Assembly (NCBI GenBank): GCA_029167045.1
Contig: JARFPK010000020.1
Span: forward strand, 1 to 39,367
From: Candidatus Methanocrinis natronophilus
GTDB taxonomy: Archaea; Halobacteriota; Methanosarcinia; Methanotrichales; Methanotrichaceae
DNA: 39,367 nt
Direction of reading: 5' to 3'
Shown here: positions 7,745-16,032 of the stretch, in pieces
How the letters are laid out: the number at the start of each line of letters is the position of its first letter
Numbering within the stretch: the stretch's first letter is position 1
The notes under the pieces: model-generated
The model's database searches: none
What the model saw: the letters and a program-made list of their open reading frames with translations, nothing else
What the model was told of the DNA's origin: nothing
Made by a program: the position numbers and the translations under genes

Positions 7745-8836
7745 ATGATCGGCGTCTTAGGGTTGGAAGACGGCACCAGGGTAGAAGGGGTGGGCTTCGG
7801 AGCCCCTGGGGTCGTCTCTGGCGAACTGGTTTTCGCGACGGTGATCTCCGGATACGAGGAGGCTATGACCGATCCCTCCTACAGGGGACAGCTTCTGATG
7901 TTCACCTACCCTCTCATGGGAAACTACGGCGTGAGCGGCGACAACTTCCAGTCGGACCGGATCGGACCGACGGCGATCGTCTGCCGGGAGATCTGGGATC
8001 GGCCCCTACACCACCGGTCGAGGAGGACGATATCGCAGTTCCTGGAGGAGGAAGGCATCCCCGGCATCTTTCGCCTCGATACGAGGATGCTCACGATCAA
8101 GATAAGAGATCAGGGGGCTATGAGGGCGGCCCTCGCCGTCGGCGAGAGATCTGAGGTATCAGGAGAGGACGTCGTTGCCATCGCAAGAGATCAGCCTGAG
8201 ATCTCCACCCTGGACCTGATCTCCGCCGTCTCCTGCCCCAGCCCCCGCCGGATCCCCGGGGAGGGGCCGAAGGTGGTGATGATCGACCTGGGTATAAAGA
8301 AGAGCATCCTCGACTCCATGAGGTCCCGGGGGTTTGATATCGTCGTCCTCCCGTCGAACGCGACGGTCTCGGAGATCGAGGGGTACGAGCCTGACGCCCT
8401 CTTCATATCCAACGGCCCCGGCGACCCAAAGCAAGCGACGGACGCGATCGAGGCGGTTAAGCACTTTGCAGGAGAGAGGCCGATATATGGGATATGCCTG
8501 GGCCTCCAGGTGATCTGCCTCGCCCTGGGGGCGGAGACCTACAAGCTGAAGTTCGGCCACCACGGCGGAAACCAGCCGGTCAAAGACCTGGCCACCGGCG
8601 TCGTCCGCATCACCTCCCAGAACCATAACTTCGCCCTCCGCCCCGACTCGGCGGAGGGGACCGGCCTCAAGATCACCCAGGTCAACGCCAACGATGGGAC
8701 GGTGGAGGGGATCAGGAGCAACTACCTGGGGGTGGAGGCGGTCCAGTATCACCCCGAGGCGAGGCCCGGCCCCCTCTGCACGCGGGATAGGTTCTTTGGC
8801 ACCGTCGCAAAAGAGATCGAAGCGAGGAGGAGGTGA
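7745..8836 (+). CDS. carA: Carbamoyl-phosphate synthase small (glutaminase) subunit
   Basis: The subunit hydrolyses glutamine and passes ammonia to CarB for carbamoyl phosphate, used in pyrimidine and arginine synthesis. The protein has 363 residues. The N-terminal half has the CPSase small-chain domain (GVVSGELVFATVISGYEEAMTD in two pieces, then MGNYGV). The C-terminal class I glutaminase has the nucleophile in PIYGICLGLQ, the GHHGGNQPV segment, and the His and Glu of the triad in QYHPEARPGP. The usual sequence there is HPEASPGP, so Ser is replaced by Arg next to the triad. The start at 7745 was preferred over the open frame at 7646 because MIGVLGLEDGT matches the usual beginning and follows a TATA box. 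The stop overlaps the beginning of carB. Confidence 0.96.
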   Translation: MIGVLGLEDGTRVEGVGFGAPGVVSGELVFATVISGYEEAMTDPSYRGQLLMFTYPLMGNYGVSGDNFQSDRIGPTAIVCREIWDRPLHHRSRRTISQFLEEEGIPGIFRLDTRMLTIKIRDQGAMRAALAVGERSEVSGEDVVAIARDQPEISTLDLISAVSCPSPRRIPGEGPKVVMIDLGIKKSILDSMRSRGFDIVVLPSNATVSEIEGYEPDALFISNGPGDPKQATDAIEAVKHFAGERPIYGICLGLQVICLALGAETYKLKFGHHGGNQPVKDLATGVVRITSQNHNFALRPDSAEGTGLKITQVNANDGTVEGIRSNYLGVEAVQYHPEARPGPLCTRDRFFGTVAKEIEARRR

Positions 8837-8841
8837 GGAGT

Positions 8842-11800
8842 TTGCCCAAGAGACCAGATATCAGGAAGGTCCTCCTCATAGGGTCGGGACCTATTCAGAT
8901 AGGCCAGGCCGCAGAGTTCGACTTCTCCGGCTCCCAGGCCTGTAAGTCCCTCCGGGAGGAGGGGGTGGAGGTCGTCCTCGTCAACTCCAACCCCGCCACC
9001 ATCATGACAGACCCGGAGATGGCGGAGAGGATCTACATCGAGCCCCTCGTACCCGAAGTCCTCGCCAAGATCATCGAGAGGGAGAGGCCCGACGGGATCA
9101 TCGCCGGTATCGGGGGCCAGACCGGCCTGAACATAACGAGCGAGCTCGCCGAGGGAGGGGTCCTGGAGAGGTTCGGGGTCGAGGTTCTGGGGACCTCCGT
9201 CGACGCCATCCGGGAGACCGAAGACCGCGACCTATTCAAGACCGCCATGATCAGGATAGGCGAGCCGGTCCCGAGGAGCCGGGCTGTGGAGACGATGGAG
9301 GAGGCAGAGGAGGCGTTGTCGGAGTTGGGACTTCCCCTCATCATCAGGCCCGCCTATACCCTCGGCGGCTCCGGCGGTGGAGCCGCCGAGACGGAGGAGG
9401 AGTTCTTCAGGATCGTCGATATGGGGATGAAGAGGTCCCGGATCCACCAGGTCCTCGTCGAGGAGAACCTCGTCGGCTGGACGGAGCTGGAGTATGAGGT
9501 GATGCGGGACGGAAATGACACCTGCATCACCATCTGCAACATGGAGAATATGGACCCCATGGGGATCCACACCGGCGAATCGATCGTCGTAACCCCCATC
9601 CAGACCCTATCCGACGAGGAGGTCCAGACCCTCCGGTCTGCCGCCATAAACATCATCCGGGCCCTGAAGATCGAGGGGGGTTGCAACATCCAGTTCGCCG
9701 CCAAAGACGGGGATTACAGAGTGATCGAGGTCAACCCCCGGGTCTCCAGAAGCTCTGCCCTCGCCTCCAAGGCTACCGGCTACCCCATCGCCCGGGTCAC
9801 AGCCAAGATCGCCATCGGTATGACCCTCGACGAGATCGGAAACGACGTCACCGGGGAGACCCCCGCCTCCTTCGAGCCGACGGTCGACTACGTCGTCATG
9901 AAGATCCCCCGGTGGCCCTTCGACAAGTTCACCAAGGCCGAGAAGACCCTCACCACCTCCATGAAGTCGACGGGCGAGGTGATGGCCATCGGGAGGAGCT
10001 ACGAGGAGGCCTTGATGAAGGCGGTCCGGTCCCTGGAGATCGACAAGGACCTGGGCTACGCCGGCAAGGACGAGCCCTGGACCGACGAGGAGGTAAGGCG
10101 TCTCTTATCGACACCCACGGACGAGCGGCTCTTCGCCATATATCAGGCGCTCCGGCGGGGGATATCCGTCGAGGAGATAGCGGAGCTGACGCAGATCCAC
10201 CCCTATTTTATCTGGAGGATCGAGAACGTCATCTTCATGGAAGATGAGGTCCGAGACAGCTTCTCAGTCCCGATTTTAAGGAAAGCGAAGAGGATGGGGT
10301 TCACCGACGAGCGGATAGGAGAGATCCTCGGGAAGGATAGGGAGGAGATCGCCGATCTGCGGATCGAGAACGGGATAGTTCCAACCTACAAGATGGTCGA
10401 CACCTGCTCCGCCGAGTTCGCAGCCAAGACCCCCTACTACTACTCCTCTTATGAGGACGAGTGCGAGCTTGTCCCAACGGGGGAGAAGAAGGTCCTGATC
10501 ATCGGCTCCGGCCCTATCAGGATCGGCCAGGGGATCGAGTTCGACTACTCCACCGTCCACGCCGTCATGGCCCTGCGAGAGCTGGGGATCGAGGCCCATA
10601 TCGCAAACAACAACCCCGAGACCGTCTCCACCGACTACGACACCTCCGACAAGCTCTTCTTCGAGCCCCTGACCCTCGAGGACGTCATGAACATCATCGA
10701 GAAGGAGAGGCCCTTTGGGGTGATGGTCCAGTTCGGAGGCCAGACGGCGATGAACCTCGCCATCCCCCTGGAGAGGGAGATCGCCCGCAGGGGCCTCGAT
10801 ACCAGGATCCTGGGGACGAGCCCCGAGAAGATCGACGTCGCCGAGGACCGGGAGAGGTTCAACCTCGCCCTCCGGGGGATGGATATACCCCAGCCGGAGG
10901 CCGGCTACGCCACGAGCCCGCAGGAGGCGAAGGCCGAGGCGCGGCGGATCGGCTACCCGGTTCTGGTGAGGCCGAGCTATGTCTTGGGTGGCAGAGCCAT
11001 GGAGATCGTCTACGACGAGAAGGAACTGGAGGTCTACATGAGGGAGGCGGTGAGGGTATCGCCGGAGCACCCCATCCTCATCGACGACTTCCTCCAGAAC
11101 GCCGTAGAGATCGACGTCGACGCCGTATGCGACGGCCGGGACGTCCTCATCGGGGCGATCATGGAGCATATCGAGGAGGCGGGGATCCACTCCGGGGACA
11201 GCGCCTGCATCATCCCTCCCCAGACGATACCTCCGGCCGTCCAGGATACCGTCCGGAAGTACGTCAGGAAGATCGCCCTCGCCCTGGAGGTGAAGGGTAT
11301 CCTGAATATCCAGATGGCCTACAAGGACGGTATAGTCTACGTCCTGGAGGCCAACCCCCGGTCGTCGAGGACTATCCCCTTCGTATCGAAGACGGTGGGT
11401 CTACCCCTGGCCAAGATCGCCGCCTCTGTCATGACCGGAAAGACCCTGGCGGAGCTGGGCTACACCCGGGAGCCGGAGGTCCCCTTCGTCTCGGTGAAGG
11501 AGGTTCTCCTGCCTTTCGAGAAGCTCCCCGGCGCCGATACCCTCCTGGGGCCGGAGATGAGGTCGACGGGGGAGGTGATGGGGATCGACCGGGTCCCCGG
11601 CCTCGCCTTCTTCAAAGCGGAGCTATCCGCCGAGAACCCCCTCCCGACGGAAGGGGTGGTCTTCATCTCGGTTAGGGACGAGGACAAAGGGGCCATCGCC
11701 GAGGTGGCGAGGAGGCTCGCCGAATCCGGTCTCAAAATCATCGCCACCGAGGGGACCGCCGGGTTCCTCACGAAGATGGGGATCGCCGTCGATAGGGTCG

Positions 11801-12054
11801 AGAAGATCTATGCTGGAAGCCCCAACGTCCTAGACTACATGAAGCGGGGGGAGGTGGCCCTCATCATAAACACTCCAACGACGAAGCAGTCGGTGAGGGA
11901 CGGCTTCCAGATCCGGCGGAACGCCGTCGACTACCACGTCCCCTACATCACCACCGTCCAGGCCGCCCGGGCTGCAGCCCAGGCGATCGAGATCGCCAAG
12001 GGAGGCGAGATCACCATCAAGGCGCTGGACGAGTATCACCGGGAAGTCAGGTGA
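8842..12054 (+). CDS. carB: Carbamoyl-phosphate synthase large subunit
   Basis: This subunit makes carbamoyl phosphate from bicarbonate, ammonia and two ATP. The protein has about 1070 residues, the full family length. It shows two homologous halves, each beginning with a GSGPI.IGQ.IEFD-type motif (near residues 16 and 560) and each with an ATP-grasp domain (RPAYTLGGSGGG in the first half, RPSYVLGGRAMEI in the second). The C-terminal MGS-like allosteric domain (about residue 930 onwards) ends with NTPTTKQSVRDG and QAIEIAKGGEI. The TTG at 8842 gives the classical MPKRPDIRKVL beginning and is well spaced from GAGGAGGAGG, so it was chosen. A GTG at 8833, overlapping the carA stop, is the alternative. 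The two genes are clearly translationally coupled. Confidence 0.97.
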   Translation: MPKRPDIRKVLLIGSGPIQIGQAAEFDFSGSQACKSLREEGVEVVLVNSNPATIMTDPEMAERIYIEPLVPEVLAKIIERERPDGIIAGIGGQTGLNITSELAEGGVLERFGVEVLGTSVDAIRETEDRDLFKTAMIRIGEPVPRSRAVETMEEAEEALSELGLPLIIRPAYTLGGSGGGAAETEEEFFRIVDMGMKRSRIHQVLVEENLVGWTELEYEVMRDGNDTCITICNMENMDPMGIHTGESIVVTPIQTLSDEEVQTLRSAAINIIRALKIEGGCNIQFAAKDGDYRVIEVNPRVSRSSALASKATGYPIARVTAKIAIGMTLDEIGNDVTGETPASFEPTVDYVVMKIPRWPFDKFTKAEKTLTTSMKSTGEVMAIGRSYEEALMKAVRSLEIDKDLGYAGKDEPWTDEEVRRLLSTPTDERLFAIYQALRRGISVEEIAELTQIHPYFIWRIENVIFMEDEVRDSFSVPILRKAKRMGFTDERIGEILGKDREEIADLRIENGIVPTYKMVDTCSAEFAAKTPYYYSSYEDECELVPTGEKKVLIIGSGPIRIGQGIEFDYSTVHAVMALRELGIEAHIANNNPETVSTDYDTSDKLFFEPLTLEDVMNIIEKERPFGVMVQFGGQTAMNLAIPLEREIARRGLDTRILGTSPEKIDVAEDRERFNLALRGMDIPQPEAGYATSPQEAKAEARRIGYPVLVRPSYVLGGRAMEIVYDEKELEVYMREAVRVSPEHPILIDDFLQNAVEIDVDAVCDGRDVLIGAIMEHIEEAGIHSGDSACIIPPQTIPPAVQDTVRKYVRKIALALEVKGILNIQMAYKDGIVYVLEANPRSSRTIPFVSKTVGLPLAKIAASVMTGKTLAELGYTREPEVPFVSVKEVLLPFEKLPGADTLLGPEMRSTGEVMGIDRVPGLAFFKAELSAENPLPTEGVVFISVRDEDKGAIAEVARRLAESGLKIIATEGTAGFLTKMGIAVDRVEKIYAGSPNVLDYMKRGEVALIINTPTTKQSVRDGFQIRRNAVDYHVPYITTVQAARAAAQAIEIAKGGEITIKALDEYHREVR

Positions 12055-12146
12055 GGTGGTGAGGCGGTGGGAGGCAGGGGCGAGGGGAAGGTGGGGCTCT
12101 ATCGCTCCATATTTTCGCCTCATAGCCCTCCATCCGGACCGAAGGG

Positions 12147-12154
12147 TTTATCTT
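12147..12154 (+). promoter_or_regulatory. TATA box for the tRNA pair
   Basis: TTTATCTT lies 32-39 bases before the 5' end of tRNA-Val, the spacing expected for an archaeal tRNA promoter with a short leader. The two tRNAs are eight bases apart and probably share one transcript. Confidence 0.4.
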
Positions 12155-12185
12155 CGAAAAGCTCCGTGGGAGCATCCGTCGTCGT

Positions 12186-12259
12186 GGGCTCGTGGTCTAG
12201 CTGGTTATGACATCGCCTTGACATGGCGGGGATCATGCGTTCGAATCGCATCGAGCCCA
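12186..12259 (+). tRNA. tRNA-Val (anticodon GAC)
   Basis: The acceptor GGGCTCG pairs with CGAGCCC. The anticodon loop TTGACAT gives GAC, closed by CGCC/GGCG. The T arm ATGCG-TTCGAAT-CGCAT is perfect. There is no intron and no encoded CCA. It reads valine codons GUC/GUU. Confidence 0.92.
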
Positions 12260-12267
12260 CCTAACTC

Positions 12268-12341
12268 GCCCAGGTAGCTCAGTCCGGGAGAGCGTCAGAC
12301 TGAAGATCTGAATGTCCCCGGTTCGAATCCGGGTCTGGGCA
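12268..12341 (+). tRNA. tRNA-Phe (anticodon GAA)
   Basis: The acceptor GCCCAGG pairs with TCTGGGC (one G-U). The anticodon loop CTGAAGA carries GAA, with stem TCAGA/TCTGA. The T arm is CCCGG-TTCGAAT-CCGGG. There is no intron and no encoded CCA. The accessory, AT-rich zone starts immediately after it; a T5 run at about 12363 may end the transcript. Confidence 0.93.
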
Positions 12342-12680
12342 CTAACTTACCTGTAAATCGTGTGTTTTTAAGACGAGGGTTTGGAGTGAAAAGCGGGGGC
12401 TCTCTAGAGGTTCTCGCTTTTTCTCTGTGCATTTCACATGCCCATTTAGAAGCTCATCGACCCGATAAGATGTAGCAGTTAGGATCGCGCTTAACCTGAG
12501 GTCATGCCCACAGATCACCAAAGGTTTGGAGCGATTGATAATATAAAATGGTATTTATGATATTAAATCACCGACGCTTATGGTTTGTGGCAAGAAGGTG
12601 AAATACTCCTCAAACGTCCTGTATATCGTCCATCATCTCTATGAACCCTTACTGAAGTCTCCAGGATTCTCAAAGCCATT

Positions 12681-12699
12681 CCATTGGTCATCGGTTAAG
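12681..12699 (+). repeat. 18-bp repeat, copy A
   Basis: CATTGGTCATCGGTTAAG preceded by C. Other copies are at 13230 (+), 36659 (-) and 39243 (+). The 14-base core GGTCATCGGTTAAG is identical in all four. Read on the minus strand, the core contains a TAA that closes any reading frame entering in the right phase. Confidence 0.7.
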
Positions 12700-12842
12700 C
12701 CTTTATGATGAATCTATTCTCCTTCAGGTTTAGATACCACACACAGGGCATTTATCACGTCGGGTTTTTTTTCGTCATTTATGTTATAAAAATATAATTT
12801 TATAATGAAAAGAATAACTCTTGACATAGAAGCCTATCAAAA

Positions 12843-13195
12843 TAGCCTTAACCGCCTTTGGCGCTCACTGCACGCGCCTCCCTCAGCGGCAGAGCACCTA
12901 AGTTCACCGATGTCATCCCCCTCGCGGAGTGGGTCCACGACACCCTGATAAGAGCTATCGGAGGGCTCTGTGACCTTCACTAACTGCGATGGGGGGGAAG
13001 GCCCCTCGCCAGCCACAAACACGCCTTCATCTCCCCCGAATCAGTCGAGGCCCTCGGCCGGGGTTCGGGGCGTCCTGGACATTACAGGTGGCTCGGAGGT
13101 CGGATAGCCCCGGACCATCGGCATCAGGAGGATCTGGTCGAACTCGAACTCCTTCTCGGTCGCTCGGCTGTCTATTGCAAGGTTAAGTAGTTCAT
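12843..13195 (+). pseudogene. GC-rich island, possible dead gene
   Basis: Base composition jumps to that of the coding regions while both flanks are AT-rich. Coding-like segments can be read in different frames: FTDVIPLAEWVHDTLIRAI near 12903-12960, ending at a stop, and AFISPESVEALGRG followed by DLVELELLLGRSAV, ending at a stop near 13190. The frame must change between them. I do not recognise the family. It lies between two direct copies of the 18-bp repeat. It may equally be intergenic debris. Confidence 0.3.
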
Positions 13196-13229
13196 ATTTA
13201 CGTCGGAGCAGCTCCTAAGTATTCACCAT

Positions 13230-13248
13230 CCATAGGTCATCGGTTAAG
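13230..13248 (+). repeat. 18-bp repeat, copy B (extended)
   Basis: CCATAGGTCATCGGTTAAG. Similarity to the copy at 36659 continues for about 25 more bases to the right (GAAGAATCGC, then ATGA, GCA, GAT with single mismatches), so the repeated unit is longer than the core in these two copies. Confidence 0.65.
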
Positions 13249-13384
13249 TGAAGAATCGCAATGATGCATTGATATCGCTAGCAAGTACGATGAGATTGTC
13301 TTGGTAAAAGAGGCTACATCAAGTCAGTCTTTAAATCGGATCAAATCTAGATGAGGCATAATTCGTGACCCTCCGTACACCCTA

Positions 13385-13560
13385 ATTAATAAAATGAGTA
13401 AGTTAATTCTGGTTTATTGAGGCGAGTTTTCTTGGATGGAATGTCTTTGACTTTATCGAAGCAAGGATGTAGTCAAATAGGGATTCGACGTGTTTAAGAA
13501 TGACATCGAGTTGATGCCAACCAAACTGAGGACTAACAGCAGTCTAAGGGGGGGTCAGGT
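13385..13560 (+). mobile_element. Deleted relic of the IS4-like element
   Basis: GAGGCGAGTTTTCTTGGATGG and, further on, GAATGACATCGAGTTGATG plus GACTAACAGCAGTCTAAGG match the minus-strand copy at 35601-36138. The middle holds about 50 bases not found there. At the right end CTAAGGGGG runs straight into GGTCAGG, which in the other copies lies after the transposase stop. This suggests the coding end was lost by recombination between two short G-rich runs. Confidence 0.6.
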
Positions 13561-13705
13561 TTATACTGTTATAGCTCTCATGGTGAACCTTCAGCCACAA
13601 GATGTGGGCTGAAAGCTATCGGTCAAAAAACCAGCCCGAACTTAATCTTGTAGAAAATGTTTGCTATTTATTTCAACGGCCTGTACCGCGACCCAAAACG
13701 GTCGA

Positions 13706-13764
13706 GGGTTCACTTCATCCCCGACCCAAGGTCAGGGTATTCGTGACCCTCTGCGCTCCCGAAG
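13706..13764 (-). repeat. Hairpin element R1, IS200/IS605-type right-end-like
   Basis: This 59-base sequence recurs at 15363-15422 with about 55 of 60 positions equal. On the minus strand it reads GGTCGGGGATGAAGTGAACCC after a stem of two arms (ACC/GGT plus CCC/GGG), with an outer stem GGGTTCAC/GTGACCC. Sequence changes between the two copies largely keep the pairing. A hairpin followed by GGGGATGAAGTGA resembles the 3' end of IS605-family tnpB units, where the guide RNA scaffold lies. No tnpB is present. The class is an inference. Confidence 0.45.
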
Positions 13765-13792
13765 AAATAATAATTTCCATTCGGAAAACCTA

Positions 13793-14995
13793 TCAGCTCA
13801 TCGGTGCCTGAATGATGCCCGTACCTACGTCATCTTCTTCCCAGCCAGGAGCTAGAGGGGCATAGATGCCGCTAGCAACAAGTTGCGCCATCAGGCTCTG
13901 GTTATCGACCCTCCCGGTCATATCCAGTTGACGCTGTGCCCACAGGGCGGCAATACCTGCAGCATGAGGGGTTGCCATGCTGGTTCCACTCATGCTGATA
14001 AGATCGCTTGTACCGGCTTTGGCCGAGAGGATGTTAACGCCAGGGGCTGCAATGTTAGCTCGGTTATTGGAAAATTCAGCTATGATAAAGCCCTGGTTGG
14101 ATTTATTAAGTGCACCGACGGCAATGATGCCTGTGCTGGCTGCGGGAGGGGAGACGGCAATTTCGTAGGAAGGTCTATTGCTTTCATTACCGCTGGCGGC
14201 GACAATGATTGCACCTTGCCCGAACGCTCCGTGTGCTACCACAAGGCGGGCTAACTCGCTGAACAAGTTGACGTTGGCACGGTACTCTTCTAGCGCTATG
14301 GACGTGGCCGCGTTAATGTTAAAATGTTCTTCTTTTACCAACCACTCCACATAGCCAGGAAAATCAATGCCCAGTGACATGGAAATTACGTTTGCGTCTT
14401 CCTGGAGTGCCCACTGGATGGCCTTGGCGATCGTGGCTGAGGAACCCCCGTCATTATCCAGAACCTTGCCAATTAGGGCCTTTTTGATGTGGCGAGCGAT
14501 GCCGATGCGGATGCCGTTGACATCCTGGCCGAAGATAGTCCCTGCGCAATGTGTTCCGTGACCATGGAGATCATTACCGTCTTCAGTGGTGAAGTTCTGC
14601 TGAACTAAATTAACGTCCTTAAATGCTGGGTGATTAGGGTCGATTCCAGTATCGAGCACAGCTACAGTGATACCGGTTCCATCAAATGGTGACTCCGACG
14701 CACGTACAGCATCAATTCCCCAGGCTTTTTTTGCTTTTGCAGCGACAGTATCGTTAGAGGAGCGGCTAACCGGGGCAATCAGTTTCATTGGCATGGGCTT
14801 GGCAATGGCGCGTGTGCTGGGATCATTGAGCAGGTAATTGCGCTCCCGCTTGGTAAGGTCGGCTTCCTCTAGCTTGACGATTGGCCGATCCACTCTCATT
14901 GGGAACATTTCTGCACCCCATGCACGCCCTATATATCCTCGATCAGGTGTTGATACCTCCCTGCTGCTCAGAATAATATAATTTTCTGTGTCCAT
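13793..14995 (-). CDS. Subtilisin-like serine protease (S8), cytoplasmic
   Basis: The 400-residue S8 peptidase has the full triad: Asp115 in AVLDTGID, His146 in HGHGTHCAGTI, and Ser339 in SGTSMATPHAAG. An oxyanion Asn lies in AASGNE. There is no signal peptide; about 90 N-terminal residues precede the catalytic domain and could act as an intramolecular inhibitor. The enzyme therefore probably works inside the cell. The start at 14995 lies 8 bases after GGAGGA; an ATG at 15010 has no such site. Base composition is clearly lower in GC than the core genes, and the gene sits between two copies of a transposon-end-like hairpin (13706 and 15363), so it looks acquired. A small gene diverges from it at 15115. 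Substrate and regulation are unknown. Confidence 0.88.
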   Translation of the reverse strand: MDTENYIILSSREVSTPDRGYIGRAWGAEMFPMRVDRPIVKLEEADLTKRERNYLLNDPSTRAIAKPMPMKLIAPVSRSSNDTVAAKAKKAWGIDAVRASESPFDGTGITVAVLDTGIDPNHPAFKDVNLVQQNFTTEDGNDLHGHGTHCAGTIFGQDVNGIRIGIARHIKKALIGKVLDNDGGSSATIAKAIQWALQEDANVISMSLGIDFPGYVEWLVKEEHFNINAATSIALEEYRANVNLFSELARLVVAHGAFGQGAIIVAASGNESNRPSYEIAVSPPAASTGIIAVGALNKSNQGFIIAEFSNNRANIAAPGVNILSAKAGTSDLISMSGTSMATPHAAGIAALWAQRQLDMTGRVDNQSLMAQLVASGIYAPLAPGWEEDDVGTGIIQAPMS

Positions 14996-15092
14996 GCGAT
15001 CTTCCTCCATTGATCTGTAAATAGTTAGTTTTTTAAAGTATAAAAACTTTTTCGCAGAATTTCGAGTAATCTATAGTCACGAAACCTTTGAC

Positions 15093-15100
15093 TTTATATA
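15093..15100 (+). promoter_or_regulatory. TATA box of a leaderless small gene
   Basis: TTTATATA lies 15-22 bases before the ATG at 15115, so transcription would begin at or next to the start codon. No ribosome binding site is visible, in keeping with leaderless translation. Confidence 0.5.
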
Positions 15101-15114
15101 CTCAACAATTCCGC

Positions 15115-15282
15115 ATGGGAACGCGAAATAAGGCTGTAAAGGTAATTGATAAGAAGATCAGATACATTATGGGAGGTAAAAACGACAACTTAAGCATCAA
15201 AAGCATCGCGCTTGTGATGGAAGAAAGCGAATCAACCGTGAAGGGAGTCTGGATGTATTGGATGAAGATCGCTAGCTTCTGA
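15115..15282 (+). CDS. Small basic protein, possible helix-turn-helix
   Basis: The protein has 55 residues. The frame is open from 15088, but the TATA box at 15093 excludes that start; MGTRNKAVKVIDKK is the probable beginning. The protein is basic. The segment LSIKSIALVMEESESTVKGV has the spacing of a helix-turn-helix (IA..M..S.STV), so a DNA-binding role is possible but unproven. It diverges from the S8 protease gene, 119 bases apart, and both lie between the hairpin repeats R1 and R2, so it could regulate the protease. I do not recognise a family. Confidence 0.4.
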   Translation: MGTRNKAVKVIDKKIRYIMGGKNDNLSIKSIALVMEESESTVKGVWMYWMKIASF

Positions 15283-15362
15283 TCATATAATATTTGGTAG
15301 TAAGTCACAATATCTATATGAAGAATCAGTTCAAGGGTTTTATAACTACTAGAAAAAAGCGC

Positions 15363-15422
15363 GGGTTCACTTCATCCCCGACCTAAAGGTTGGGGTATTC
15401 GTGACCCTCCGCGCTCCCGAAG
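15363..15422 (-). repeat. Hairpin element R2, IS200/IS605-type right-end-like
   Basis: Second copy of R1. The inner arms CCCCGACC and GGTTGGGG (loop TAAA) pair along all eight positions with one G-T. On the minus strand the segment ends GGTCGGGGATGAAGTGAACCC. A short frame into the hairpin on the minus strand (LREREGG-like: LRERGGSRIPQPLGRG, then stop) would suit the very end of a tnpB gene. The rest of such a gene is not visible upstream. Confidence 0.45.
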
Positions 15423-16032
15423 TAATGAAGAAGCGAACTCGCCCTCGGGGGTATAGCCCTCTTGCTATCATTTCTCATCCCCTCACCTTAAATTCGGCTG
15501 GACTGCCCGCCAGCCCAACGATTTTCGGTCTCCTGGGATGCTTTGCTGGAAGAGCGGCTCGAAGAGTCGAGGAGATCCCCGGAAGACTGTCGGCCGCATC
15601 GCTCCAGTGGCGGCCCGCCTATCTGGCCTCCGAGGGTTTGTGGCTTTGCCAAACGTCGATGCTTTGAAGAAACCCTCGTGAGGCATCAGGAGCAGGGAAA
15701 CCGGTCCCCAGGGGGGTGGTGGAAGTGGTGGAGTCAGCGATGCCATGGAAAAATCGTCTCGACTGCTCCCCAGGAGACTCTCGGTTCGGTTACAGCAATC
15801 CGTACTATTATGTCATGATCTTAAATACGCTTTTGCCCCATCCCCCTACAGTTACCCGGGGATGAAACCACAAGACCCTCTCCTCTCCTCCCCTCTCCTC
15901 TCCGAACAGCTAGTGGTTTTGTCATAAAGCGCTAACTTTAAGACTGAAGGATGTCGGGAGCCGGGATTGCGGTGGCTTGATACCGGGGGATCGAAACGTC
16001 TTTTGCCCGTCGGGACAGTCACCACCGCCATA
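15423..16032. other. Gene-free stretch
   Basis: Several frames are open for 60-90 codons in this partly GC-rich sequence, but their products are biased to Arg, Pro and Ser and show no motif. A purine/pyrimidine-biased run (CTCTCCTCTCCTCCCCTCTC region, 15880-15901) lies near 15890. I see no RNA gene. If R2 is a tnpB 3' end, this stretch should once have held the gene, but I cannot recognise it. Confidence 0.5.

Larger units (their letters stand above)
12342..13384. other. AT-rich intergenic zone after tRNA-Phe
   Basis: I can support no intact gene here. The stretch holds two copies of the GGTCATCGGTTAAG repeat (12681 and 13230), an eight-T run after GTCGGG near 12763, very AT-rich sequence around 12780-12830, a GC-rich island at 12843-13195 that looks like a dead gene, and a 15-base piece (13360-13374) of the hairpin element found complete at 13706 and 15363. 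Confidence 0.6.

Noticed and set aside
12837-13022. Minus-strand frame of 61 codons in the GC-rich island
   Set aside because: Poorer than the plus-strand fragments and without a start signal; the island is reported only as a possible dead gene.
13602-13811. 69-codon frame near hairpin R1
   Set aside because: It runs through the repeat R1, shows no motif and has no ribosome binding site; most likely chance.
15401-15927. Several overlapping frames of 60-91 codons after R2
   Set aside because: The products are Arg/Pro/Ser-rich, change with frame and strand, and match nothing I know.
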